Shown here: positions 1 to 6,816 of the stretch, in pieces
Layout: each line of letters begins with the position of its first letter
Numbering within the stretch: position 1 is the first letter of the stretch
Assembly (NCBI GenBank): GCA_910588935.1
Contig: CAJUSM010000073.1
Coordinates: 1-11,569, forward strand
Direction: 5' to 3'
DNA length: 11,569 nucleotides
From: an uncultured Oscillospiraceae bacterium
Lineage (GTDB): Bacteria; Bacillota; Clostridia; Oscillospirales; Acutalibacteraceae
The notes under the pieces: model-generated
What the model saw: only the letters and a program-made list of their open reading frames with translations
What the model was told of the DNA's origin: nothing
The model's database searches: none
Made by a program: the position numbers and the translations under genes

Positions 1-585
1 CACGGTAAGCTTGCCCATGCCGGCAAAAAAGTATAGGGGGATCCGGTCGCTTGTATATTTCACCACATGGATGGGCAGCTCGATCTGGTCCCCTACCTTC
101 AGGCTATGGCTTTGGGCATAGTCCTCTTTCAGCAGGCAGAGCCCCTGGTTCCCATCCAGCAAAGAGGAATCGTAGCCCTCGCCATAGGTGAACGCTTTGT
201 CCGAGTCAATGCCCAGGGCCTCCAGATTGGTTCCCCCCACGATGGTGGTGTCGCCCCCGTTGAAGGGATCTTCGGCCTGGGCCTCCTCGGAAAAAGCGCC
301 TCCGGCCTGGCAGGTGGCCAGAATTTTCTGTAGGCTGGTGGTTGCCAGCACGTCCGCCCGAGTGTAGGGGATGGTGAGGTTGTCGATGCTGTCCGCGTCC
401 TGGTTGGTGATGTGCACAATGGCCGGGGTGGTTTGGTTAATGGTGCTGAGGGCCTTTTGGCTGGAAAGGATGTTGCCCATATAGAAAGCCACGCAGCCGC
501 AGAGCAGGGCGGAAACGCAGGTGAGAAGCAGCGACCGGCCCTTATTACGGAAAAGCTGATAACTGGCGTCTAAAATCAGGAACAT
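1..585 (-). CDS. MacB/FtsX-type ABC transporter permease, N-terminal part (runs off the window)
   Basis: This reading frame stays open for 195 codons from an ATG at 585 to the window edge, so the C-terminal part is missing. The product starts with a short cytoplasmic stretch ending NKGRS, then one hydrophobic segment (about residues 18-40, LLLTCVSALLCGCVAFYMG), then a long soluble region. That is the layout of MacB/FtsX-family permeases, in which a large extracytoplasmic domain separates the first membrane helix from the last three. The start overlaps the ATPase stop by 10 bases. Its Shine-Dalgarno GGAGGAGG, 7 bases from the ATG, also encodes the glutamate-rich tail of the ATPase, so translational coupling is likely. 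It presumably forms the membrane partner of that ATPase. The exported substrate (peptide, lipoprotein or antimicrobial) cannot be told. The family call is inferred from topology and context; the reading frame itself is clear. Confidence 0.82.
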   Translation of the reverse strand, partial: MFLILDASYQLFRNKGRSLLLTCVSALLCGCVAFYMGNILSSQKALSTINQTTPAIVHITNQDADSIDNLTIPYTRADVLATTSLQKILATCQAGGAFSEEAQAEDPFNGGDTTIVGGTNLEALGIDSDKAFTYGEGYDSSLLDGNQGLCLLKEDYAQSHSLKVGDQIELPIHVVKYTSDRIPLYFFAGMGKLTV

Positions 586-1256
586 TTTTCTTCCTCCTCC
601 AGCCGCCCGTCTTTCATGCGGTAAATCACATCCGCCTGGGCGGCAATGTCGTGGTCATGGGTGACCACGATGACGCAGTAGCTCTCCTCCCGAACCAGCC
701 TTTTCAGCAGGTCCACTACAATTTTGCCGTTTTCTGAGTCCAGATTGCCAGTGGGCTCGTCGGCTAGAATCACTTTGGCGCTGGAAGCCAGGGCTCGGGC
801 GATGGCCACCCGTTGCTGCTGACCTCCCGAGAGCATGGCGGGGAGCTTCCGGGTGTCCACATCCCCCAGCCCTACGGCGGCCAGCAGCTCCTTGCCCCGG
901 CTTTTGGCCTGGGAGGGAGAGGTGCCTGTCATGCGCATGGGGTACATTACGTTCTCCAGGATGTTCAGGTTGGGGAAGAGGTTGAAAGCCTGGTAGATCA
1001 CAGAGACATTTTCCCGCCGGTGGCGTTCGCGGCCAACTTCCTTAATTGGCCTGTCCTGGGCAGAGATGCTGCCGGCGGTGGGCTGGCCCAGGGCGGCCAG
1101 CATAGAGAGCAGGGTGGTCTTGCCGCTGCCGGAATGCCCAACAATGGCATAGAACTTCCCGGCGTCGAATTTGCAGCTTACCTCGGTGAGGGCCTGTACC
1201 TTCTGATACTTGCTTTGATAGATGTAACTGACGTTTTCAGCGGATAGTACGCTCAT
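576..1256 (-). CDS. MacB/LolD-like ABC transporter ATP-binding protein
   Basis: A 226-residue cytoplasmic ATPase with every ABC motif intact: Walker A GHSGSGKT (about 40-47), Q-loop Gln89, signature LSGGQQQR (142-149), Walker B VILADE (162-167) followed by PTGNLDS, and the switch histidine His200 in VVTHD. The PTGNLDS sequence and the length are typical of the MacB/LolD/FtsE group, whose members work with FtsX-like permeases in export, lipoprotein release or antimicrobial-peptide resistance. The ATG at 1256 is preferred over the GTG at 1265, because GAGGAG lies 8 bases before the ATG and the GTG would overlap it. The next gene overlaps its end by 10 bases and encodes the permease. It should not be taken as the missing ATPase of the nearby sugar importer: motif type and operon position both place it with the MacB-type permease. 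Confidence 0.93.
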   Translation of the reverse strand: MSVLSAENVSYIYQSKYQKVQALTEVSCKFDAGKFYAIVGHSGSGKTTLLSMLAALGQPTAGSISAQDRPIKEVGRERHRRENVSVIYQAFNLFPNLNILENVMYPMRMTGTSPSQAKSRGKELLAAVGLGDVDTRKLPAMLSGGQQQRVAIARALASSAKVILADEPTGNLDSENGKIVVDLLKRLVREESYCVIVVTHDHDIAAQADVIYRMKDGRLEEEEKCS

Positions 1257-1312
1257 ATGTCTCACTCCTCAATGTAATTGTGGGGGCGGATATGCCGCTT
1301 TGGCCTCTCCAC

Positions 1313-1352
1313 TTTTCCCTTCTGAATGATAAGAATCCGCCAGAAGGGAAAA
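1313..1352. repeat. 12-bp perfect inverted repeat upstream of the MacB-type ABC operon
   Basis: TTTTCCCTTCTG (1313-1324) and CAGAAGGGAAAA (1341-1352) are perfect inverted arms around a 16-base spacer. The repeat lies about 57 bases before the ATPase start, inside the probable promoter/leader region of the minus-strand ABC operon. Neither side carries a good T-tract directly after the stem, so a terminator is less likely than an operator or a leader hairpin. No regulator gene for it is seen in the window. Confidence 0.6.
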
Positions 1353-1394
1353 AGGTTGCAGGTTTTGAAAAAAATTTTTGTTTTTTTAGAAAAA

Positions 1395-1424
1395 GAGCGC
1401 CTCCGCCGGAAAGCGGAGACGCTC
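1395..1424 (-). terminator. Rho-independent terminator of the sugar-importer operon
   Basis: GAGCG (1395-1399) pairs with CGCTC (1420-1424), and CTCCGC (1401-1406) pairs with GCGGAG (1413-1418), with one C/A mismatch and a 6-base loop. Read on the minus strand, the stem is followed directly by TTTTTC. It lies about 60 bases after the stop codon of the solute-binding protein, so it closes that operon before the MacB-type operon begins. Confidence 0.85.
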
Positions 1425-1485
1425 AGGTTTTATTCAGGGAATTGATCCTTGATTCTGGTTTGCAGACTAATTCAATCTATACTTT

Positions 1486-3234
1486 TTAAGAGTTTACATA
1501 CTGCCGCTGATAGGCGGTGTTGTAGAACTCGATCATCTTGCTCAGACCCAGGTTCTCCAGGCCTTGCACATAGGCTTCCCACTCGGTTTCGATGTCCTTT
1601 TGGCCGGTGATGAACAGAGCACGCTGTTCTTTGGCGTACTTCTGGATTTCCACCTCAATGGAGCTGACCTCGGAGCCTTCTTCCTCAGTGAAGATCACGG
1701 GAGGCAGAGTCTGGTCGGGCTCGTAACCGTCGTAGGGGAGGGTCTGCTCGATGAGCAGCTGCTCAATGCCATTCAGAGAGCGGATGTCAAAGGTATCGTC
1801 CACAGCCCAGGCGCCGATAAAGGAATCGTTGGTTTCCCGGAATAGACCAGAGTTGCCAAAGTGGTGGTTTTGGGCGCCGCCGTCAGTGACCAAAGGCGTG
1901 ATGCGGGCATAGGTAGCGTCTTTACCGTCAAAGGTCTTCTCGCCTGCTTCAGCCATCCGCCAATCTTCGTTAAAGATGCCCTGGCGCAGACGGATAGAGG
2001 AATCGGGAGTATACATAAAGTCTCCAAGCTTAAAGGCTACCTCAGGGTTCTCACAGGCGTTGGTAATCATGTAAGCGCCTACGCGCAGATCTTGGTATCC
2101 ATAGTAGCCGCAGTTCTGCACGCCATCTGGGCCCTTCAGGGGAGCTAGGGTTCGGCAGGTCTTGTAAAGGTCGCTGCTGGCGTCCAGCACAGCCATAGGC
2201 GCGCCTACGGCAAAACCACCTACAGTGTTGGGGGAGGAAGAGGTCAGAGATTTCAGCTGGGTGCTGTCCTGGGCAAAGCTCTCAGAGTACAGCAGTCCCT
2301 CGTCATACAGCTTGTGGATGTAGCGCAGGCCTTCTCGGTAAGCGTCTTTGTTAAGGATGCTGTCTACCTGGTTGTTCTTCACAAATAGACGCTTATCGTC
2401 ATCGTCATAAATAAAGGCGTTCATTAAAAAGCTGGAGGGATCAGAGTGCCAGGCGTCTGTGCAGCCAGCCAAGGGAATCTCATCGTTGGGATCTCCGTTG
2501 CCGTTGGCGTCCTGCTCTTTAAACGCCTTGAGCACCTGGTAGTATTCCTCTGTAGTAGTGGGTGTGTTCAGGTTCAGATTGTCCAGCCAAGACTGATCGA
2601 TCCACAGCTTCTGGGAATAACGGCAATGGTAGATTTCAGAGTAGCTGGGCAGAGCATAGATGTTCCCATCGGGCATGGTTACGCCAGACTCTATATAGGA
2701 GACATCCTGGAACAGCTGCTTGGTATTGGTACCGTACTGCTCAATTAGATCGTTTAGGGGAATGAGTACGCCGGCACCGCCAAACTTCATTAGGGTAGAG
2801 TTCATAATGGTGGAGTTCATACCAGTAATCTGGTTGGCGCTCAGGTAAACGTCCGGGTAGGAGCCGCTGGCCAAAGAGAGGTTCAGCTTCTGGAGAGCTT
2901 CTGCAGAGGAGGCCTGTTCAAACTCTAGGTTTACATTGGTTTCGGCCTGGAGCCACTTGATAAACTCATTGGTCTGTATGTCCTCCACATTGTCTTCCCG
3001 CATACACCATACTTTCAGGGTAACGGGGGTGTCGGTCACCCAGTTTTCCCCGCCTGCAGTCTGGTTGTCGGGTTCACTGCTCTCTCCAGTTTCTGAAGAG
3101 GGCTGGGATTCCGGCTCCGCTTGAGAGCTGCTTTCTCTGTTCGCGCTGCTGTTTTCGTTGCCGCCGGTGCATGCCGTAAGCAGCATAGCAAAGCACAGTA
3201 GTAGGCTGATTAGGGCAATCGTTCGTTTTTTCAT
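1486..3234 (-). CDS. CUT1 sugar ABC transporter solute-binding lipoprotein (LplA/YtcQ type)
   Basis: A 582-residue extracellular binding protein. The N-terminus is a lipoprotein signal (MKKR, hydrophobic core, lipobox LLTAC with the lipidated Cys at 22), followed by a Ser/Glu-rich flexible linker to about residue 60 and then the binding domain starting TLKVWCMRED. A DANGNGDPNDE stretch (242-252), resembling a calcium-type loop, is typical of large LplA/YtcQ-like proteins, which bind oligosaccharides or glycosides; the length also fits. GGAGG lies 9 bases before the ATG. It is the last gene of the operon after two LplB/LplC-type permeases, and a terminator follows. A small hairpin in the gap before it could set its expression relative to the permeases. 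The ligand is unknown. Known relatives include rhamnogalacturonan-oligosaccharide binders, but this sequence does not identify a sugar. Confidence 0.93.
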   Translation of the reverse strand: MKKRTIALISLLLCFAMLLTACTGGNENSSANRESSSQAEPESQPSSETGESSEPDNQTAGGENWVTDTPVTLKVWCMREDNVEDIQTNEFIKWLQAETNVNLEFEQASSAEALQKLNLSLASGSYPDVYLSANQITGMNSTIMNSTLMKFGGAGVLIPLNDLIEQYGTNTKQLFQDVSYIESGVTMPDGNIYALPSYSEIYHCRYSQKLWIDQSWLDNLNLNTPTTTEEYYQVLKAFKEQDANGNGDPNDEIPLAGCTDAWHSDPSSFLMNAFIYDDDDKRLFVKNNQVDSILNKDAYREGLRYIHKLYDEGLLYSESFAQDSTQLKSLTSSSPNTVGGFAVGAPMAVLDASSDLYKTCRTLAPLKGPDGVQNCGYYGYQDLRVGAYMITNACENPEVAFKLGDFMYTPDSSIRLRQGIFNEDWRMAEAGEKTFDGKDATYARITPLVTDGGAQNHHFGNSGLFRETNDSFIGAWAVDDTFDIRSLNGIEQLLIEQTLPYDGYEPDQTLPPVIFTEEEGSEVSSIEVEIQKYAKEQRALFITGQKDIETEWEAYVQGLENLGLSKMIEFYNTAYQRQYVNS

Positions 3235-3272
3235 CCTTCTGTACCTCCGTATCTGAAAATGAATTTAATAAA

Positions 3273-3288
3273 AAGGGAAACTTCCCTT
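3273..3288 (-). repeat. Intercistronic hairpin between permease and binding-protein genes
   Basis: AAGGGAA (3273-3279) and TTCCCTT (3282-3288) are inverted arms only 2 bases apart. On the minus strand the hairpin is followed by TTTTATT. It sits in the 67-base gap between the LplC-type permease and the lipoprotein gene. It is too short for a confident terminator; partial termination or an mRNA-processing stem is possible. Confidence 0.4.
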
Positions 3289-3301
3289 AATATTCCTTTG
3301 T

Positions 3302-4213
3302 TTAACCCTTTACCGAACCGATCATAACACCCTTAACAAAATGCTTCTGTACAAAGGGGTAAAGGCAAAGTACTGGCACGCTAGCCACTACAATAATCGC
3401 GTAGCGCAGCAGCTCGTACATGCCCACGCGGCTGGCAATAGTAGCAGCGGATTCTGTGAGCTGGCCTTCTATTTTGTTAAGCACCAACAGTTCGCGCAGT
3501 ACAAGTTGTAGGGGAGATAGCGCGGGATCTGAGGTATAGATGAGCGCGTTAAAAAAGTCGTTCCAGTGCCATACCGCATAGTAAAGTACCATTACCGCTA
3601 GAATCGGTTTGGAGAGGGGAAGAACCATGCTCCACAAGATCCGGATGTCTCCACAACCATCCAGGTAGGCCGCTTCATACAGGTCCTCCGGGATAGAGCT
3701 TTGAAGGAAACTGCGCATGACAATCATATTGTAAATGGAGATGCCGCCAGAAACGATAACAGCCCACATGGTATTTAGCAGGTGCAGGTTGTTCATCAAG
3801 ATATATTGAGGGATCAGACCACCAGAGAAAAACATGGTAAACATAAAGATCCAAGTAATAACAGACCGGCCATACAGTTTTTTTCTGGCCAAAGGATATG
3901 CAGTTAGGGTAGTTAGTATCAGATTGAGAACGGTACCCAGAACTGTATATACAATAGAGTTCCAATAGCCAGTCATAATCATCTTGTTAGAAAATATAGC
4001 TTTGTATGCCTTTAGCTCAAATCCCACTGGAAACAGCCATACCTCGCCGCGGATTACTGCAGAAGAATCGCTGAAAGATGCGCTGACAATATAGATAAGG
4101 GGATAGGCCACCACCAGAAAGGCCAAGCCCAAATAGATGTAGTTGCACACATTGAAGATCCTGTCAGAGATAGGTTCCTGTATTTTTTTACGCTGTGTAT
4201 TGCTTGTTTTCAT
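3302..4213 (-). CDS. Sugar ABC transporter permease, LplC/YtcP type (CUT1, MalG-like)
   Basis: A 303-residue inner-membrane permease with about six hydrophobic segments and the binding-protein-dependent permease EAA loop EAAYLDGCGDIRILWSMVLP (about 180-199), which contacts the ATPase. The C-terminus HFVKGVMIGSVKG is characteristic of LplC/YtcP proteins, and the length matches them. The ATG at 4213 is chosen because AAGGAAGG lies 9 bases upstream; an in-frame ATG at 4273 has no ribosome-binding site and would add 20 unrelated residues. It pairs with the LplB-type permease encoded 66 bases upstream to make the membrane channel. No ATPase gene is present in the operon; relatives use a shared MsmX-type ATPase encoded elsewhere, so the same is inferred here. 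Confidence 0.94.
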   Translation of the reverse strand: MKTSNTQRKKIQEPISDRIFNVCNYIYLGLAFLVVAYPLIYIVSASFSDSSAVIRGEVWLFPVGFELKAYKAIFSNKMIMTGYWNSIVYTVLGTVLNLILTTLTAYPLARKKLYGRSVITWIFMFTMFFSGGLIPQYILMNNLHLLNTMWAVIVSGGISIYNMIVMRSFLQSSIPEDLYEAAYLDGCGDIRILWSMVLPLSKPILAVMVLYYAVWHWNDFFNALIYTSDPALSPLQLVLRELLVLNKIEGQLTESAATIASRVGMYELLRYAIIVVASVPVLCLYPFVQKHFVKGVMIGSVKG

Positions 4214-4279
4214 AATTGGCCGCCTTCCTTTCTCGCAAAGCCCAACGGGTTTCGCGCCCAAAAAGTTGTGCATTCATTG

Positions 4280-5203
4280 TTACCATAGGCTATTTTCGCT
4301 AATTTTGCGGGACAGCATATTGACTGAGAACAGCAGTACGACATTGACAACAGAGTTAAAGAGACCAATGGCCGTAGAATAGGAGAAGTCCAGGTTTAAA
4401 AGGCCAATCTTGTAGGTATAGGTAGAGATAATCTCTGATACCTGCACATTCATTTGGTTCTGCATCAAGTACACCTTGTCAAAGCCTACATTCATAATTT
4501 GCCCGGCATTGAGAATAAGCAGGATTACAATAGTGGGCAATATGCTGGGCAGGTCTATGCACCAAATTTTCTGCAGTTTGCTGGCCCCATCCACCTTTGC
4601 TGCCTCATAAAGGCTGATATCTACTGAAGAAAGAGCTGCCAGATAGATAATCGAGTTAAATCCAGTAAATTGCCAAATATTTGAGATAATATAAGTAGGT
4701 CGGAAATACGATGCATCTCCAAACAAATTTACTGGCTCCACCCCAAATAATCCGAGGATGTTGTTAAAAAGACCTCCATTAATAGAGCTCCATTGCATCA
4801 GAAGGGCTACCATAATTACTGTGGAAATAAAGTAGGGGGCATAGGTAACCATCTGTACAACTTTGTTTACATGGCGGTTCTTGCACTCGTTGAGGGAAAT
4901 AGCAAGAATAATAGGGAATGGTAAGCTGAGAACAAGATTTAGAATGCTGAGTATGAACGTATTCTTTATGATGAGCCAACAAGAGGGGGATTTGAAAAAT
5001 TTGATGAAATACTTGAGCCCTACCCACTTACTGCCCAAAATACCAACCCCGGGGTTAAAGTCTTTAAAGGCCAAGGTTGCTCCGTACATGGGCACATAAC
5101 AGAATAGAATAATAAAAGCTAAGGGGAGTAGCAGCAGCAGATAAAGTTGAGCACTGCCTTTTATGTTTATCCAAAATCGTTGGAAACTGCTTTTTGGTTT
5201 CAT
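4280..5203 (-). CDS. Sugar ABC transporter permease, LplB/YteP type (CUT1, MalF-like)
   Basis: First gene of the importer operon, 307 residues, with about six membrane helices beginning at residues 20-38. The EAA loop is EAAKVDGASKLQKIWCIDLP (200-219). The C-terminal segment FDKVYLMQN, SEIISTYTYKIGL, DFSYSTAIGLFNSVVN and the ending SRKISENSLW are hallmark sequences of LplB/YteP permeases. The start at 5203 is supported by AAAGAGGTG, with GAGGTG 8 bases upstream; an extension to 5260 lacks such support. Transcription probably starts about 140 bases upstream at an extended -10 promoter overlapping the putative AraC-type box. With the LplC-type partner it forms the heterodimeric pore delivering the ligand captured by the lipoprotein. 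Confidence 0.94.
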   Translation of the reverse strand: MKPKSSFQRFWINIKGSAQLYLLLLLPLAFIILFCYVPMYGATLAFKDFNPGVGILGSKWVGLKYFIKFFKSPSCWLIIKNTFILSILNLVLSLPFPIILAISLNECKNRHVNKVVQMVTYAPYFISTVIMVALLMQWSSINGGLFNNILGLFGVEPVNLFGDASYFRPTYIISNIWQFTGFNSIIYLAALSSVDISLYEAAKVDGASKLQKIWCIDLPSILPTIVILLILNAGQIMNVGFDKVYLMQNQMNVQVSEIISTYTYKIGLLNLDFSYSTAIGLFNSVVNVVLLFSVNMLSRKISENSLW

Positions 5204-5295
5204 TTGTGGAACACCTCTTTGTATTGATTTTACTAAACTAAAAAGAATGGTAGGACTCACAGAGGAGATTTTGGCCCTGAATATTCCTTCGCTTG

Positions 5296-5317
5296 AAAAA
5301 ATCCTCCATGATTTTTT
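5296..5317 (-). repeat. Inverted repeat in the importer mRNA leader
   Basis: AAAAAATC (5296-5303) and GATTTTTT (5310-5317) are perfect 8-bp arms around a 6-base loop. On the transcribed minus strand the loop carries ATGGAG. The right arm and loop can also pair, with one bulged base, with a segment at 5264-5272, giving two mutually exclusive stems. A regulatory leader is possible but unproven. The same 8-base arms recur before deoC (11299-11316). Confidence 0.4.
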
Positions 5318-5348
5318 GCAGTATCTTGTGTATTTCTGTTGTTTTTAC

Positions 5349-5377
5349 ATTATAGCAAAGCTTATAGACCTCATCAA
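5349..5377 (-). promoter_or_regulatory. Sigma-A promoter of the sugar-importer operon
   Basis: On the minus strand, TTGATG (5377-5372) lies 17 bases from TATAAT (5354-5349), and the -10 is preceded by TGC, an extended -10 element. Transcription would start near 5342, giving a leader of about 138 nt before the LplB-type permease. The -35 is imperfect (4 of 6 matches) and overlaps the TTGTGGATTG box, as expected for an activator-dependent promoter. Confidence 0.72.
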
Positions 5378-5384
5378 TCCACAA
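5375..5384 (-). promoter_or_regulatory. Putative AraC-type regulator box, importer promoter
   Basis: TTGTGGATTG on the minus strand, whose last three bases are the first three of the -35 hexamer. A GAAAAT (5407-5402) followed by an A-rich stretch lies 17 bases upstream. The same 10 bases in the same register occur at the divergent dehydrogenase operon (6739-6748). Binding by the neighbouring AraC-family protein is inferred. Confidence 0.5.
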
Positions 5385-5456
5385 TCCTTTTCTTTTTTTA
5401 TATTTTCCTTTCGTATTGCTAAGATTCATGTTTTTGTGTCAATCATGCATCACCAA

Positions 5457-5496
5457 AAAAAGCGGAGTAGGCTTCTTGGAACCTGCTCCGCTTTTT
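5457..5496 (-). terminator. Strong bidirectional-type terminator after the araC-type gene
   Basis: Arms AAAAAGCGGAG+T+AGG (5457-5471) and CCT+G+CTCCGCTTTTT (5482-5496) form a 15-position stem with a single T/G position around a 10-base loop. On the minus strand the stem runs into a T7 tract. It lies about 160 bases after the araC-type stop and just before the importer promoter, insulating the two units. The A/T symmetry means it could also stop plus-strand transcripts. Confidence 0.88.
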
Positions 5497-5656
5497 CCAG
5501 TATAATACAGAAGTTTTTGTGATTTTTAGTAGATAAGATATGTTTTTCCTCTAAAATCTCTTGCCTCCTAGTAAGCGTTGAGATTTATAAAATATTTGTT
5601 GTTCAAACAGACTTATAAAATTATTTTGCTATGACTATTGAAAGGAATAGAAAAGC

Positions 5657-6448
5657 CTAGCCCCATCGGCGGAAAGCGCCAGGAGCCATATCTTCCCGTT
5701 CTTTAAACACTCTGGAAAAGTAGTACTCATTTTTAAATCCACACATTTGGGCAATATTCTGCAGTTTTAGGTCTGTAGAAAGCAGCAGCAGCTTCGCTTT
5801 GTCTATCCGCATATGAATCAAATCCTCGTTGGGACTTAAGCCAAACCGCTCCTTATATAACACCGAAAGCCGGCTGGTAGAAATGCCCAATTGGCAAGCC
5901 ATCTCTCCAATACTCCATTGCCGTTCCAAAGAGCTTTGCAACCTTAGCCGAAGAGCCCGTAAGCTTTCTTCATACTTTTTTGAACTGCTGGGAGTGGCTG
6001 TTTCCATAGCGGCTCGGGCTATTTTTATTAAGACACGTTCCACTAGGTTGTGTATGGTTTCCTCATAATAAGGGAGCAAATCCCGCTTTTCGTTGAGAAT
6101 GCGCTGTATAGAGCCCCGCACTAACTCCGGGTATTGGGTACGTATAATCGTGTTGACCGGCAGCTTCAACTGCAGGAGCAAGCTTTCTATTTCCCTGGAC
6201 TGCACATGCATCCAGTCGTTAATAAATCCTTCTGGATATGCAGAGGGGGTATAGTGGTATTCTATAAATTCCGGCGCCTTAATAAAGCAATCTCCTGACC
6301 CGGCCTCCTGTATTCCATCCGCAGTTAACAGCATACAGTTGTTGGAAAAGCACAATATATCCCAAACATAATCGGTGTTTCCGTTACGCTTAGCTACATA
6401 ACTCTTATCATGATGGGTCTGAACGTCTGCATGTTGGACGATGTGCAT
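5657..6448 (-). CDS. AraC-family transcriptional regulator
   Basis: A 263-residue cytoplasmic regulator. The N-terminal half (about 1-150) looks like a cupin-type sensing domain (DILCFSNNCMLLTADG, SGDCFIKAPEFIEYHY). The C-terminal half (about 165-263) is a two-helix-turn-helix AraC/XylS DNA-binding domain: first motif around SIGEMACQLGISTSRLSVLY (179-198), second around LKLQNIAQMCGFKNEYYFSR (227-246), then FKE at the AraC signature. The ATG at 6448 is chosen for GGGAGGG 6 bases upstream; the open frame continues to 6529 without a ribosome site. It sits between the importer operon (same strand, separated by a terminator) and the divergent dehydrogenase operon, so it is the obvious candidate local activator, with the transported sugar or a derivative as inducer. 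Both target promoters carry a TTGTGGATTG box. The inducer and direct binding are inferred, not seen. Confidence 0.93.
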   Translation of the reverse strand: MHIVQHADVQTHHDKSYVAKRNGNTDYVWDILCFSNNCMLLTADGIQEAGSGDCFIKAPEFIEYHYTPSAYPEGFINDWMHVQSREIESLLLQLKLPVNTIIRTQYPELVRGSIQRILNEKRDLLPYYEETIHNLVERVLIKIARAAMETATPSSSKKYEESLRALRLRLQSSLERQWSIGEMACQLGISTSRLSVLYKERFGLSPNEDLIHMRIDKAKLLLLSTDLKLQNIAQMCGFKNEYYFSRVFKEREDMAPGAFRRWG

Positions 6449-6600
6449 AACTATCCCTCCCGTTGCAATTATATTGCGAAATATAAAGCTTGCCCAACGA
6501 AAAGCAAAAATTTTCCTTTGAGTGTGCAAATTTACAGAAAAGAAACTCTTTTTCCAACTTTTTCTAGCGAGATTATTTGCGGTGGCAATTGTTTATTTCT

Positions 6601-6628
6601 ATTATACTGAGAACACTTGTACTTGCAA
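6601..6628 (-). promoter_or_regulatory. Probable promoter of the araC-type gene
   Basis: On the minus strand a perfect TATAAT (6606-6601) is preceded at 16 bases by TTGCAA (6628-6623); a 17-base spacing would give TTTGCA. Transcription would start near 6594, about 145 bases before the start codon. The -35 match is moderate (4 of 6). Confidence 0.55.
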
Positions 6629-6738
6629 AGTTTGATCTAGTTTTTTCTCCAGATAAGCGTTGCAGTTGCCCCTGAAATGGGATGGCTGAATTACCTCTTG
6701 GATACATTATAAAAGAAAATTATAAAAAGTCAACTGAT

Positions 6739-6748
6739 TTGTGGATTG
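6739..6748 (+). promoter_or_regulatory. Putative AraC-type regulator box, dehydrogenase operon
   Basis: TTGTGGATTG, identical to the box at the importer promoter, again with its last three bases forming the start of the -35. GAAAAT (6715-6720) followed by an A-rich stretch lies 18 bases upstream, compared with 17 at the importer. The repeated architecture at two unrelated promoters flanking an AraC-family gene argues against chance, but binding is inferred. Confidence 0.5.
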
Positions 6749-6775
6749 CTTCTAAAGCCCAATTGATGGTACTCT
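6746..6775 (+). promoter_or_regulatory. Weak, probably activator-dependent promoter of the dehydrogenase operon
   Basis: TTGCTT (6746-6751), an 18-base spacer, then TACTCT (6770-6775) preceded by TGG, an extended -10 feature. The -10 matches consensus at only 3 of 6 positions. Start near 6782 would leave a leader of about 35 nt with the ribosome site. Poor hexamers plus an overlapping activator box fit positive control. Confidence 0.4.
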
Positions 6776-6816
6776 TACGGTATGAGAAAATAATTTCCCA
6801 GAAAGGATGCTGCCGT

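Larger units (their letters stand above)
5204..5656. other. 453-base intergenic region between araC-type gene and importer operon
   Basis: This very A+T-rich gap holds, from right to left, about 160 bases after the araC-type stop in which I see no gene, the strong hairpin terminator at 5457-5496, the importer promoter with its putative activator box (5349-5407), and a leader of about 140 nt. The leader contains an AAAAAATC/GATTTTTT inverted repeat (5296-5317). Open frames here cross the promoter and terminator and lack ribosome-binding sites, so no protein is called. Confidence 0.75.
6449..6816. other. 368-base divergent control region, araC-type gene / dehydrogenase operon
   Basis: This region holds the araC-type promoter on the minus strand (6601-6628) with a leader of about 145 nt, and the dehydrogenase-operon promoter and box on the plus strand (6715-6775). 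A short palindrome GCAAT-TAT-ATTGC lies just before the araC-type ribosome site and could be an autoregulatory site. The plus-strand open frame upstream of 6817 crosses the promoter and is not considered coding. No other gene or RNA was recognised. Confidence 0.7.

Noticed and set aside
129..419. Minus-strand open frame starting MCTSPTRTRTAS inside the partial permease
   Set aside because: Low-complexity Pro/Arg/Thr-rich product in another frame of the same strand; the frame from 585 gives a sensible MacB-like N-terminus.
813..1247. Plus-strand open frame opposite the ABC ATPase
   Set aside because: It is the antisense of a gene with complete ABC motifs; no ribosome site and no recognisable protein features.
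5238..5429. Small minus-strand open frame before the importer
   Set aside because: It spans the importer promoter and has no ribosome site at its start; a downstream ATG at the leader hairpin also lacks one.
5163..5522. 119-codon plus-strand open frame between importer and araC-type gene
   Set aside because: It runs across the promoter and terminator of minus-strand genes, is compositionally A/T-driven, and has no ribosome site.
6682..6816. N-terminal extension of the first dehydrogenase to an ATG at 6682
   Set aside because: The extra 45 residues do not look like the family, no ribosome site precedes 6682, and the promoter and regulator box lie inside this stretch. The ATG at 6817 has a good ribosome site.
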